From the NCBI GenBank assembly GCA_963576735.1, contig OY755181.1, positions 1-64,000 on the forward strand: a stretch of 64,000 bases of DNA, read 5' to 3'. Origin of the DNA: Bedellia somnulentella (Eukaryota > Arthropoda > Insecta > Lepidoptera > Bedelliidae). The translations under genes and the position numbers were made by a program. The notes beneath the pieces were generated by a model. That model was given only the letters and a program-made list of their open reading frames with translations, did not search any database and had not been told where the DNA came from. This document shows, piece after piece, positions 41,068 to 52,770 of the stretch. The stretch's first letter is position 1; each line of letters begins with the position of its first letter.

Positions 41068-41576
41068 TTGGCATCGGTTGGGACTGGGGCAACTCAGTCC
41101 CAGCAGTCGGTGCCCGCCGCTGGTGGAACAAGGCGCCGCATGGCATGGACGGTCGAAATGAATAGAAATGCCATGCGGGCCTATATTGGGGCCTCGGGTT
41201 CAAGAACTGGACGGACGGGTTATCGGGCGGCAATGTACCGCGAATTCCTGCGGCTGGAGCCCAATTTGACCGTCACAGAACAAAACCTGGCGGATCGAGT
41301 TCGGTACATACAGCGCTCAGAACTTTTTAGCACTACCGAACTCGAACAATTGCGACGCGAGGCTGTTCCCCCGCTAGACGAAGAGCCACCTTTGCAGGTT
41401 CTCCCTCCAGTCCCAGAACGGGAAGTACGGAGGGAGCCAATCGCTAACCTGCCGGTTGTGGGTGGTGCGGAAAGCGATTGGGGAACAGTCTCCCTGGATT
41501 TGGATTTGGTGAGGATCGCACTCGAAGAGACGATCCTGGAATATCGCCAAGTGCCTCTCGAAAGGAGGCCAAGGTT
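41068..41576 (+). pseudogene. R4/Dong-like N-terminal region (truncated)
   Basis: Encodes the MAWTVEMNRNAMRAYI to VPLERRPRL stretch, near identical to copy D residues about 65-235. It resembles a Myb-like or helix-rich DNA-binding N-terminus by position, but no CCHH zinc finger is seen. The frame runs into a stop at the deletion junction. Confidence 0.75.
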
Positions 41577-42584
41577 ATGAGATTGTATATCCCGCGGAAG
41601 TGTGGTGCTAGAGGCCTCTTGAGTGCCAAAACCATGCACAACCGCGAGGTATGTAACCTCAGAAACTATTTTTTCACGATGACGGATGATAGTATTCGGG
41701 GAGAGGTGGTCGCTAGTGATAAAGGACTGACTCCCTTATCGTTGGTCTCATGGGATTGGCGAACCCCGGAGGTACTTAGCACCTCTGATCGGGAGTCCGT
41801 ATGGAAAGAGAAGGAGCTGCACGGGAGGTTTTACAAGGTACTTCACGAACCTTTCGTGGACCGTAAAGCCTCCCTGCATTGGCTGCGTTTCGGGGACCAC
41901 TTTGGGGAAACCGAAAGTTTTGTCTGTGCAATACAAGACCAGGTTATCAAGACGCGGAACTATCGGAAATACATCCTAAAGGACGGTACCACAGACGTTT
42001 GTCGAGCATGTGGCCGTCCCGGAGAGTCACTTAGGCATGTTATTTCCGGTTGTTCGGCTCTTGCTAACACTGAGTACTTGCACAGACACAACCAAGCAGC
42101 CAAAATCCTGCATCAGGAGCTCGCTCTAAAATACGGACTCTTGCAACAGAGGCTGCCGTATTACAAGTATCTGCCGGAGCCAATCCTAGAAAACGACCGT
42201 GCCACAATCTATTGGGACCGATCCGTTATCACGGACAGGACTATTCTAGCGAATAAGCCTGATATCGTGGTATGGGATCGGTCGCAGTCGAGGGTATTTC
42301 TAGTGGATGTCACTATCCCTCATGACGAGGGTCTCGTGAAAGCCGACACCGAGAAGCGTCGGAAATATCTCGATCTGGCTCACGAGATCACCGACATGTG
42401 GGGTGTGACTTCGACAGAAATAATCCCAATTGTTTTGTCCGCGAACGGGTTAATTCCAACCAGCCTCGCGACCAACTTGAGGCGGTTGGATTTCTGTGGC
42501 GTGTCGGTTCCAGCACAAATGCAGAAAGCGGTGCTGCTCGATACGGCTCGGATCGTCCGTCGGTTCTTGAACCTGACTCCCTGA
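41577..42584 (+). pseudogene. R4/Dong-like C-terminus, complete: zinc knuckle and restriction-like endonuclease
   Basis: Begins MRLYIPRKCGARGLL and includes the CCHC knuckle CRACGRPGESLRHVISGC (about 42000-42055), then KPDIVVWDRSQSRVFLVDVTIP with the PD-x12-D-type catalytic spacing of R2/R4 endonucleases, and ends FLNLTP. This is the best-preserved C-terminus of the four copies: copy B lacks 41 bp and copy D about 100 bp in it. Confidence 0.85.
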
Positions 42585-42723
42585 CCCCGACCGACTGTGT
42601 TCTTGTCGGGGAGTACCGCCTCTCCCATTAAAAATTTTAATTTTCTGTTTCGGCCATGGGAGAGGCGAGAAACAAAAATGTTTTCCGAAATAATAATAAA
42701 ATGGCGTAGGGATGTGACGACCC

Positions 42724-42833
42724 CACCGCCCATTGTTGGAATGGCAGGGTGAAATGTTTACCAGCTTGCCATTCCAGCAATGCAAATAGTCAGCGCTTGA
42801 GTTTGTAGGTGTTGACCGTGTCTACAAACTGGT
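42724..42833 (+). promoter_or_regulatory. Stem-loops in the R4-like 5' UTR
   Basis: TTGGAATGGCA pairs with TGCCATTCCA (about 42735-42775) and GTTTGTAG with CTACAAAC (about 42800-42831). Related R2/R4 elements can carry a self-cleaving HDV-like ribozyme here. The pairing seen does not prove one. Confidence 0.45.
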
Positions 42834-42873
42834 CTCAGCGCAAAATAGAGCAATAACGGTCTCCCCGGGGCAA

Positions 42874-45800
42874 GTGAGCGAAAACCCGGGTGAATCTTCG
42901 CTCATCATAATGGACACAGGAAATAATGATGAGCGCATAGGGCCGCTCCCCAGGGGCTATCGCTGGGGCGCGTCTGGAGCTGGGGCTGGACGTGGCAGCA
43001 TGCGGTCCCCCAGCCGCCGCAGACCGGCCCGAACACCTGGTCGGTCTGCACGGTCACCTCAGCCACCAGATGGCTTGGCATCGGTTGGGACTGAGGCAAC
43101 TCAGTCCCAGCAATCGGTGCCCGCCGCTGGTGGAACAAGGCGCCACATGGCATGGACGGTCGATATGAATAGGAATGCCATGCGGGCCTATCTTAGGGCC
43201 TCGGGTTCAAGAACTGGACGGACGGGTTATTGGGCAGCAATGTACCGCGAATTTCTGCGGCTGGAGCCCAATTTGACCGTCACAGAACAAAACCTGGCGG
43301 ATCGAGTTCGGTACATACAGCGCTCAGAACTTTTTAGCACTACCGAACTCGAACAATTGCGACGCGAGGCTGTTCCCCCGCTAGACGAAGAGCCACCTTT
43401 GCAGGTTCTCCCTCCAGTCCCAGAACGGGAAGTACGGAGGGAGCCAATCGCTAACCTGCCGGATGTGGGTGGTGCGGAAAGCGATTGGGGAACAGTCTCC
43501 CTGGATTTGGATTTGGTGAGGAGCGCACTCGAAGAGACGATCCTGGAATATCGCCAAGTGCCTCTCGAAAGGAGGCCAAGGCTGCCCCGAATTCCTCTCA
43601 GCATCAAGGTTCGGGATGTCGTTGAGGCCGTCAACAACATGCTGCCCTCATTTTTAGAGAGCAGCATGGACCTTTGGGATGCGGATTCAATTCTCTTTGG
43701 CGCCGCAATGACAGTTTGTCAATTTGTCGGCGTCAGGATGCCGCCAACAAGAGCTGGTGGCTCCCGCCAGGCTGGCAGTACTAGTCCCAGGACTAGAACT
43801 AGACCAGCCTGGATGAGGCGGATTGAAAGCCGTATCACAATGGCCAGGGTCCTCATCGGCAAACTGACCAGCTTTAGATCAGGCAACAATAGGCCGAGGG
43901 TGGTGCGCTTCGTCAGGGAGGCATTCCCTGGTGGAAATGTCTTTGACAACTCGCCGGAGTTTGCCTGTAGACTGGTGGAGCGCATCGATGATCTGAAGCA
44001 GAAGATTGCTGCTTGGGGTAAGCGAATTAGGCGATATTCTGAAAGGGTAAAGAGATACCAACAGAATCGTCTCTTCAGGGTGATCGTCTTCACGAGTGAC
44101 CAGAAGAAGTTCTACAGAACTTTGGAGCGTCCCGATGTGGTTTCAACGGGTCAGCGACCGGAAAAAACCGATGTAGTTGCCTTCTGGCGTGGGCTTTGGT
44201 CGCTGCCTATTGATCACGAAGAGGGCCAATGGTTCGAGGCGGTCGAGGGAGCGTGCGAACCCATAGCACCCATGAACCCCGTCAACATTTCCGAGGAGGA
44301 TGTGGTGGCTGCGATCCGTAAGGCTCCGAACTGGAAAAGTCCGGGGCCGGTCGGGTTGCACCATTACTGGTTGAAGGGGTTCACGCGCTCTCACGCTACT
44401 CTCGCCCGTCAGTTCCAAAGTGCCCTCGAGAATGGGACGCTCTCGAACTTCTTAACTACTGGGGTCACTCATTTAGCTCCAAAGAGCGATGCTACCGCGG
44501 ATCCATCACAATACCGCCCCATTACTTGTCTTTGTACAATTTACAAAACCTTGACATCCGTTCTGAGCTCCAAGATTACTCAACACATTGTTGATAACAA
44601 TGTGATATCTGGAGCTCAGAACGGATGTAGGGGCGGTAGTCGCGGTAGCAAGGAGCTACTCCTCATCGATGCGGTCGTAGGCCAACTGGTCAAACGCAAC
44701 CGTCGGAACTTCTCCGCTGGCTGGATAGACTACAGGAAGGTGTTCGATTCGGTACCTCATTCATGGCTCATGAGGGTCCTCGAGCTGTACAAAATTGAAA
44801 GTACAGTTCGACACTTCCTCGGGCTGTGTATGGGGTGCTGGAGAACGATCCTGAGTTTAGACGGTCAGCGGATGACGGACGCGGATGAACAAATTGATAT
44901 AAGGCCAGGGATTTTCCAGGGCGATTGCCTGAGTCCAGTTTGGTTTTGCTTGGCTCTGAATCCTCTAAGTACACTCTTGGAGAATTCGGGGACAGACTTT
45001 CAGTTTCGGAGAGGCGGACCACGCTTGCCTCATCTCCTTTACATGGATGACCTGAAGCTTTACGCCCCCACGGCTGACAGATTGGCGGAGCTACTGACGA
45101 TCACTAATGATTTCAGTGGTTCCGTCAAGATGGAGCTCGGGGTCGATAAGTTTGCGGTCATTCATGTCGAGAAGGGGCATGTCGTGCACTCTGATGGTGT
45201 CGATATCGGCACCAATCATTTGAGGGCACTCTCCGAGGCTGAAACATACCGGTATCTGGGCATGTCACAAACCATCGGTGTGAAGGTGGCAGACGTGAAA
45301 CAGGGTGTTTGCGAGGAGTTTTGTGAACGCCTGAAAAGTGTGCTTAATAGCTACTTATCAGGCGTTAATAAGATCCGAGCCATTAACTCCTGGGTCATGC
45401 CTGTACTGATGTACACATTTGGCGTGCTCTGATGGACTCAGACCGAACTCGACGCTCTGGACAGACGAGTCCGCACGATGATGACCTCTCAGCGAATGCA
45501 TCATCCGAGGTCGTCAGTTATGAGATTGTATATCCCGCGGAAGTGTGGTGCTAGAGGCCTCTTGAGTGCCAAAACCATGCACAACCGCGAGGTATGTAAC
45601 CTCAGAAACTATTTTTTCACGATGACGGATGATAGTATTCGGGGAGAGGTGGTCGCTAGTGATAAAGGACTGACTCCCTTATCGTTGGCCTCATGGGATT
45701 GGCGAACCCCGGAGGTACTTAGCACCTCTGATCGGGAGTCCGTATGGAAAGAGAAGGAGCTGCACGGGAGGTTTTACAAGGTACTTCACGAACCTTTCGT

Positions 45801-46413
45801 GGACCGTAAAGCCTCCCTGCATTGGCTGCGTTTCGGGTACCTCTTTGGGGAAACCGAAGGTTTTGTCTGTGCATTACAAGACCAGGTTATCAAGACGCGG
45901 AACTATCGGAAATACATCCTAAAGGACGGTACCACAGACATCTGTCGAGCATGTGGCCGTCCCGGAGAGTCACTTAGGCATGTTATTTCCGGTTGTTCGG
46001 CTCTTGCTAACACTGAGTACTTGCACAGACACAACCAAGCAGCCAAAATCCTACATCAGGAGCTCGCTCTGAAATACGGACTCTTGCAACAGAGGCTGCC
46101 GTATTACAAGTATCTGCTGGAGCCAATCCTAGAAAACGACCGTGCCACAATCTATTGGGACCGATCCGTTATCACGGACAGGACTATTCTAGCGAATAAG
46201 CCTGATATCGTGGTATGGGATCGGTCGCAGTCGAGGGTATTTCTAGTGGATGTCACTATCCCTCATGACGAGAGTCTCGTGAAAGCCGAAACCGAGAAGC
46301 GTCGGAAATATCTCGATCTGGCTCACGAGATCACCGACATGTGGGGTGTGACTTCGACAGAAATAATCCCAATTGTTTTGTCGATACGGCTCGGATCGTT
46401 CGTCGGTTCTTGA
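42874..46413 (+). pseudogene. R4/Dong-like single ORF: RT and restriction-like endonuclease, one stop and one deletion
   Basis: 42874-45432 (852 residues) and 45478-46413 lie in the same frame, broken only by TGA at 45430-45432. The start may be ATG 42874 or 42910 (MDTGNNDE). RT motifs: SPGPVGLHHYW, QYRPITCL, IDYRKVFDSVPHSW, GIFQGDCLSP and the catalytic YMDDLKLY (about 45042). The zinc knuckle CRACGRPGESLRHVISGC (about 45943-45997) and PDIVVWDRSQSRVFLVDV endonuclease follow. A deletion of about 100 bp at 46384 replaces the C-terminus with IRLGSFVGS. The GIFQGD and YMDDLKLY motifs place it in the R4/Dong group. Confidence 0.9.
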
Positions 46414-46625
46414 ACCTGAGCCCCTGACCCCGACCGACTGTTCTTTTGTCGGGGAGTACCGCCTCTCCCATTTAAAATTTATATTTTCTTTTTCGGCCAT
46501 GGGAGAGGCGAGGAACTAAAATTCATGCTCAAAATAATAACTCTTTATTGTACATCCCAAAAAAACAACAATTACAAAAAAAAATCGGTACAAAAGCCAA
46601 AGTACAACTGGCGGTCTTATCACTG

Positions 46626-46832
46626 CCATAAATATCAAAAAGGGGTAGCCAGAGCTTCACAGCTAGAAACTGCTCAACAACATTTGGAAGTTGATAGGGG
46701 AGAAGATGGCAGCAATAACGTATCGTTGGTGATGAGTCTCCAACCGCATCGCCCAAAAAAGCACTAAAAACGGCTCACACCCTTAGTCGCACATTACGAC
46801 GCCCGTGGGTATTAAGGGGTAGTGCCATTTGA
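46626..46832 (-). mobile_element. SINE-like element (S family), diverged
   Basis: AAAGGGGTAGCCAGAGC, GATGAGTCTCCAACCGCATCG and CCGTGGGTATTAAGGGGTAGTG mark a minus-strand copy with many changes. Confidence 0.65.
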
Positions 46833-46933
46833 AAAATGGAATTAAAGCAAAGATTGGTGGTGCAGAAACGTTTATTTAAGTTGAATTAAAATTATATCGT
46901 GCAGAAAGATGATAAGTAGAATTTCAACGCAAC

Positions 46934-47251
46934 TTGTCAGGGTCTGCGGCTCGGGCTGGAGCTGCGGCTCATGAAGCCGAGGGTCTTAAGAAACGTAAGT
47001 ATGGCTTCCTTGACGAAAGTCATATTTTTGTTCCTTTTGCTGTAGAGACCCTCGGCCCATGGGGTCCAGATGCGCGTAGATTATTCAAAGATATATCTAC
47101 GCGCCTTGTTGAAACTAGTGGGGATCCTAGGGCTGGCACATACTTTGCCCAAAGAATAAGTATTGCCGTACAAAGGGGCAATGCAGCTAGCCTTTTGGGA
47201 ACCCTTCCCCCTATTGGCAGTGATTTTGAAAATATTTTTTATATTGTTTAA
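46934..47251 (+). pseudogene. LINE C-terminal domain fragment
   Basis: FVPFAVETLGPWGPDARRLFKDI and FAQRISIAVQRGNAASLLGTLPP resemble the tail domain found at the end of RT ORFs in several animal LINEs. The RT itself is absent. The assignment is from memory of the motif and the family is not certain. Confidence 0.45.
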
Positions 47252-48241
47252 TTATTATATCTATCTTTTGTATATATATTTAAAACTCATAGATTAAGGT
47301 TATTCTGGACTATAATAATATAACATCTGTAAAACTTTAATTAAATACAAAAATTGTATTATTATAATTTATTTATTGAGTAACTTGACATTGATATAAA
47401 TTGGACCTTTTATTATTATTATTTTTTCATTGAGTAGAATTTCCTAGACACATTTAAAAAAGGTTCAGCGGGTCTCAGTGTAGTTATCGTTTTTGCAGTG
47501 CGCCATTGAGTATATTGTAGTGCTTATTAATATTGCTTCAACTTCAAGTGATAAGGTTAAAAATATTACTCAAAAACTTCTCATACTTTTTTAATTTAAG
47601 AAGGCTTGATTAGAGTGAAGTAGCTGTATGCACTTTTAATAATCTAGAAAAGAAGAAAAAAATTAGTTACTAACAAAACTAAAAGCAGAATACTTGTTTA
47701 TGATGTAGATTGAACAATACGCTGAGTTAGAAAAACTTTCCTTGACGGGTAATCTTTTTATCATTTATAAAAAAAAGTTTTATTTATTTAAAGTTGTACA
47801 ACAAATACAATATTTTTCGACAAACAGCAACTTTTAGACTAACAGACATGTAGTTTTATGATTTCTAATGAACATGGTAGGTACTTCTAATAAGGTTAAA
47901 TATTATTTAATCAATTCTATGAGATCAATTTATTAATAAATAAAGTAGTTTTCTAACCATTCATTGGACATTTAAAGGTACAAATCATGGTAATAATCGT
48001 AAAAGAAAAAAGAAATGGCGTTTCGCTTCTGTTGTTCTTCCGTTTGCTTCATTTATAAAATTACATCTAGTTTCAACTTTCTTTGTTGGCCAATTTTGCT
48101 GAAGACCCATCAATAACAACATTTATTTTGTTATTTTTCCTCCACTCTACTTCCAAATGTAGGTAAGGAATTTCTAATTCGCAAGATATGACTACCACTT
48201 TTTGGGATCAATTGACTGTAGGAAGGAAGGATAAAACTTAC
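47252..48241. other. AT-rich non-coding stretch
   Basis: No gene is recognised. A worn S-family SINE copy (plus strand) is visible at about 48085-48215. The last exon of the odorant receptor should lie here or further left but was not found. Confidence 0.5.
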
Positions 48242-51200
48242 ATTTATAAAGTTAGCTACGTTCAAATTGAAAAAAGGTCCAGCGGTGAAAACGATTTCTG
48301 CACTCATCTGATGCATGAGAATAAGTAAATCTGTGCGATGCAGGTTCTTCTGGTACCACGCACTCTCGAATAAAGCGGCCACCGCATTTTGACTCTGCAA
48401 TGTTTTCAGTTTTTTTAAAGGATTTGCTATGTTTCATTATATATTTTTTATAGGAAACTCTTGATTTTATTTTATAAATATACTAGATGAAAACCCGGCT
48501 TCGCTCGGGTGTAAAATGACTCATATTACACATCTAGGTACAAAATGTAGGAAGATACTTCTGTAGTCAACGGTTCTCAAGGAATATTAAAGGTAAGCAA
48601 GGCATAGATTCGTATAGTTTCGTTCGTTGTTTTTATCTAATGATTTTTATTACAGATACTCTTTTCTTCAGTCAGCACAACCTGCCTAGGTAGACGGCTA
48701 CAGTCAAGGGTACCCCATGGTAGCTCTTACCGTGCGCGGCCTAAGGGGGCCTATCGAACTAAAAGGGGTATGCTAGCGTATGGCTGACTACTTACATACC
48801 TACTAAATTTACCATATTTACGATGAGCCCTTCGCTGCATCCACTTCCACAATTGTGATAATATTTACTAAATGCAAGGAGATTTGTCTGTTAACAAAAC
48901 GATATAGTAGACAAAGACACGATCAATGAACGATTTAATGAAATACTTACAATTTTAGGCATACTGTGTATAATCAGAACAAATTAATACAAATAAAGAC
49001 GCAGAAACTGTCATTACTGTCTGGAATAGATATAAGTCAGTCATAAATTATCCACTGAATTCGAACAAACGTGTTCAAAGTTCCTGCTTGCGCTAGGCTG
49101 ATTGTTGTTTGGAAGTCCGCGCACTACAATGAGGTGATGCACTACATCGGATAATAATAATTTCATCAAGGAGTACGGTAGACTCGATCGAAACCTCCTT
49201 TAAAAAGGTCTCCTTTGCGAAACGATTGAAAAATGTTATGAAACGGAACGTTTATGTCATCGGGTGTCAGACAATATGGCGACTGAAATATGTCTGTCAG
49301 CAGTCAGCACCATTAGAATTTAGCTAAATACTTGACAATCTGAATTTTGCGGATATATGTTGGCGACTCAAAATCAATATTTTTTATGTTTTATTATTTA
49401 GGTACGGTTCCGATCAAGTATACCATACCCCTTGACGAAATTATTAATATAGAATACAGCTGTTCTTAAAATTACATTTTTAAGGTATATCGTCAGCTAT
49501 TTCACACTTGTAGTATTTGGGTAGACGGTATTCAAAGGACCGCCAGTGCTCTTTGCATCCTGTACAACAATGCATTGAAGGGTCATGTCGGGTAGTCCCA
49601 ATACCAGAGCCATCAGCACTACGCCTTGCATTATGATGTGTCGAGAAACGGCGGTTCATGCCACTGTGAGGAAGCGAGTCGCCTAATTGCTCTGCTGTTT
49701 CATAAAAACCTCTAAGGTTATCATTCTTATTCACTACAGCTTATTGCTCATTTTTACCCATGTCTTAATTGAGCAATTTTTTCAAATGCTCTCATAGCTC
49801 AAATTGAGCCTTACCTCAACTGAAACTTCGTTAGCGTACCAACATGTTAGATATAGTTGTAATAACATTCCGAGGACAAATACCATTGGACAGAATTTTT
49901 CTACCGCGCTGTCAAACTCCAACTGAAACGAGCACAATGTTATGAAATAATGACAAAAATATTTATTTAATATGCTGTGGAGTGTCGGCTTAGAATAGCA
50001 CTACCCCATTTCTTCCGGTGGGTGTACGTAAGAGGCGACTAACGGTATTGGGTCTTTTAAGGGATTTTTGGGCGATGCGGTTGGAGACCCATCACCAACA
50101 ACCTTTATTTCACCATCTTTTCCCCACTCAACTTTTCAAAAGTGGCTGGGGAACTTCTAATTACTTAGCTCTGGCTACCCCTTTTAGGGATTTATAGCCG
50201 TGAGTATATGTATGTATGTATGTAATATTTATTTAACTAGAGTATAAGCTAAAGAGGTTTTTATTTCATGCTATTATTTTGATGGCTTTATTCTTGGTAT
50301 ACTCAAAACCATAAATCCCAAAAAGGGGTCAGAGGGGCCAGAGCTTCAGAGCTAGAAACTCCTTAGCCACATTCGGAAGTTGATAGGGGACAGGATGGCA
50401 GAAATAAAATATCTTTGGTGATGCCAACCGCATCGCTCAAAATCCACTTAAAAAAGTGGAACTCTTTCGACACCCGTGGGTAGAAAGGGGTAGTGATATT
50501 CTAAGCCGGCACTACTCGGCAGTGTTGGCTTTTTGTAGACAGTCCAACTTTTTTCCTGCGCAGAACCTTGGACCGTGTTCTTGAATACTAACATCGGAAT
50601 TTCTTCAAGTCTCTGTCATATGAACTTGTCGTATTTCCGATACTATTTGTTGAAACTTTGTATCAGGACGGGTTTTTATTATGAACTACTCAGTAAGGGT
50701 TACATATAATTATATGTAATTCACAGAACTACACTTCAATGCTTTATTATGTTTTGAATGAAGTTGAAATGATTAATTAAAAACATTAATTTCAGCTTAA
50801 ATATCATCTGTTATTTTAGAAGAAAACTAAGAATACTTTATAAACGCAATAATTGATGTTATTACTTACAGTAACTTGGTAAGCAGAAAAACATAAAATC
50901 ACCGAAGATAGCAACGCATAACCAAACATCACCAATGAGAGTAAATCGTTAACTGTGGTTGCAAATCTGTAAAAAACACACTTTAAGGCGCAAATATAAT
51001 TTGGTTTTGGTTTTTTGTGGCTTTATCCTTAGAACTTAAGTTACATTATTGTGCAAAGAAGGCAAAATACTTTTGACAATCTTCGGTTTGGTAAATATCA
51101 TTTACAGACTGTCGACATAACATCTATTAACTATCTATCTATCCCCGAAGGCGTTGGAAGAGGTACTAATACTTCTTAATATCATCTGGTGTTCGGATTA

Positions 51201-52770
51201 CCCGCGTTTTGCCTGGACAGTGTACTCTGTGATAGGGGGCAGGCTTGTCGCCGTTTTGTAAAATACACTGTCACATGAATAAGTGCAACTTAGGATTCAC
51301 GATGAGGAAACCCACATAAAAGAACAATAAAAAGTAAACGAAGCCCAAATTATTATCCTTAAAGAGGTTAAATATTTATTACTTACGTTGTTAAATCCAA
51401 TCGCTTTTGATAACAATATCGGATTTGTTCTCTCGCATCTTCGTTGTCATACATTCTTCGGCACTTGTTGCTCAATATTTGCAAATGTGTTTTGAGAAAT
51501 AGCATGAGCATAATCCAATTTGTGTCAAAACTGCACATCATGAATGTAGCTGTTATTGATATTGCAATAAAAAATATATCCAAAAATATATAGTCTGCAA
51601 ATAATAATAATAAATAGTCTTTATTTCCCATCCGTTTCAGTACAGTCATAATATTACAATGTATTGAGTTCCGGTGGCCCCTCACTAGGCAAGCTTGTAT
51701 CGTGGGAACCGAACGATGCTGAAGCACGTGACATTCGAATAGAACAGATTAGAAAACTCTTTATTGTACGTCACAGATAGAAACATTTTTTACATATTAT
51801 TTATTAACTAGAAGTACAATGAGAATATGAGGTTGGTAAGCTCTCCCACTGCTTTTTCTGCCACAACCTACATTTGCTGCCATACATAAGCATAGGAACA
51901 AGAACAACATCAGCAATTCGTCCCTTTTCAGACACCGATTGACTGGTAATTAGGCTATTCATTGCTCCATTTACCGCAATACTCTTTTTTGCTCTTCTTT
52001 CAATGTCTTCATCAAATAACATATCACAAACATAATATTGTAAAACAAAACTAATAATTAATAAAAAAAACTGTGCAAGTACACGTATGTAGTTATGTAA
52101 AACAATGCCAATAAAGAGAAAAAATGTGTAGATCCAAAATTGATCCTATCTCATTTTGCTATAAGACTCGACCAATACAAAATAAAAATAAAATAATTTT
52201 ACTTATATGAAACATACCTGGAAATCGATCAGGATTCAAAGGTGTCCAGCACCGTATCATCGGCGGGCGAGGCTTGGGTATTGTCATATTGTTCACCGCT
52301 ATCGTTTGGCCAGAAAAATATGTCATTGAATAAAATTGCAAATAGATAGTCACCAATGCAGCATAATAAGTCACCCAAACTCCTAAACTCATTATTCTTC
52401 CTTCTTTCAAATTTCTCTTTATTACCTTTTTGTCGTCATCGAAAAGTGACTGTTTCATTTCTTTGTCCAGTTTACGGGAAAAGTCAAATATTTCTTGCCA
52501 AGTATTATTCGCGATTAACATGCACAGCATTCTTAATAAATTTGTTGTGTTAATCATATTTACTCTCATATTGTCGGAAACTCTAGCCATATCAGATCTA
52601 TTTTGCACCATATCAATCATTTGGCCGATGAATACAAAGGCAAACACAATAAAAATGAATAAAAGCGGACTTGTGAGTCTATTTCTCTGTTGCAAAGCTC
52701 CGGTTAATGTGAACAATTTGTAATTAATACTAAGGAAAACGAGGTCGGGGTCTTGAAAATATGAAATCAT
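48242..52770 (-). CDS. Odorant receptor (7tm_6 family), five exons, C-terminal exon not found
   Basis: Exons on the minus strand: 52770-52218, 51594-51387, 50966-50870, 49922-49815 and 48394-48242. All introns have GT..AG ends (CCAG|GTATGT, TTTGCAG, ACAAC|GTAAGT, TTACAG, GTTGAG|GTAAGG, TTGCAG, AAAT|GTAAGT), and the phases (1, 2, 0, 0) join without a stop for 373 residues. The protein is hydrophobic with several membrane helices (for example LLFIFIVFAFVFIGQMI and YIFLDIFFIAISIT). The end (QLYLTCWYANEVSVE, LLILMHQMSAEIVFTAGPFFNL) is the conserved insect OR C-terminal pattern, where the receptor pairs with Orco. A last exon of about 15-25 residues is expected after 48242. Introns hold SINE, LINE and Helitron pieces. 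Ligand unknown. Confidence 0.85.
48482..48510 (-). mobile_element. Helitron 3' terminus
   Basis: On the minus strand a hairpin ACCCGAGCGAAGCCGGGT is followed 8 nt later by CTAGT, the hairpin-plus-CTRRT pattern of Helitron 3' ends. It lies in an odorant-receptor intron. Its 5' TC end was not found. Confidence 0.6.
49973..50222 (+). mobile_element. SINE-like element (S family), full length
   Basis: TGCTGTGGAGTGTCGGC start and GTGAGTATATGTATGTATGTATG end; within the intron between OR exons 3 and 4. Confidence 0.8.
50311..50522 (-). mobile_element. SINE-like element (S family), diverged
   Basis: Minus-strand copy with an internal AGAGGGGCC insertion; ends GCCGGCACTACTCGGCAG. In the same OR intron, facing the copy at 49973. 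Confidence 0.7.
51140..51313 (-). mobile_element. tRNA-derived SINE (T family), 3' part
   Basis: CCCCGAAGGCGTTGG, GGTGTTCGGATTACCCGCG and GTAAAATACACTGTCACATGA match the T-family SINE, minus strand, in an OR intron. Confidence 0.7.
51605..52025 (-). pseudogene. RTE/craniofacial-type LINE RT C-terminal fragment
   Basis: The frame 52022-51804 reads DIERRAKKSIAVNGAMNSL, KGRIADVVLVPMLMYGSKCR, the thumb region common in insect RTE-like LINEs (usual form VLVPMLTYGSECW). It ends near a TTTATT-rich tail. It lies in the intron between OR exons 1 and 2. Confidence 0.55.

Larger units (their letters stand above)
41024..42697 (+). mobile_element. R4/Dong-like element copy C, 5' truncated with RT deleted
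   Basis: Left part 41024-41574 matches 43031-43581 of copy D. Right part 41575-42697 matches from about 45521 to the 3' end. The junction (AAGG then TTATGAGATTG) removes about 1.94 kb with the whole RT and leaves the two halves in different frames. The 3' end runs into AATAATAATAA, after which copy D begins at once. Confidence 0.88.
42698..46538 (+). mobile_element. R4/Dong-like retrotransposon copy D, near full length
   Basis: 3.8 kb from the 5' UTR (42698-42873, rich in inverted repeats) through one long ORF to the 3' UTR hairpins and AAAATAATAA. It is preceded by (TAA)n, the end of copy C, and followed by TAACTC. Site choice matches Dong of silkworm, which was described in TAA repeats. 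One stop codon and one deletion disable the ORF. Confidence 0.88.

Noticed and set aside
42724..42833. Confirmed HDV-like ribozyme in the R4-like 5' UTR
   Set aside because: Hairpins are clear, but the P1/P2 double pseudoknot could not be demonstrated by eye, so it is listed only as a candidate structure.
49480..49734. 84-residue minus-strand frame in the intron between OR exons 4 and 5
   Set aside because: It lacks odorant-receptor features and a splice arrangement with the neighbours. I could not link it to a family.
52356..52723. Plus-strand frames over the OR first exon
   Set aside because: They are antisense to a well-supported receptor exon.
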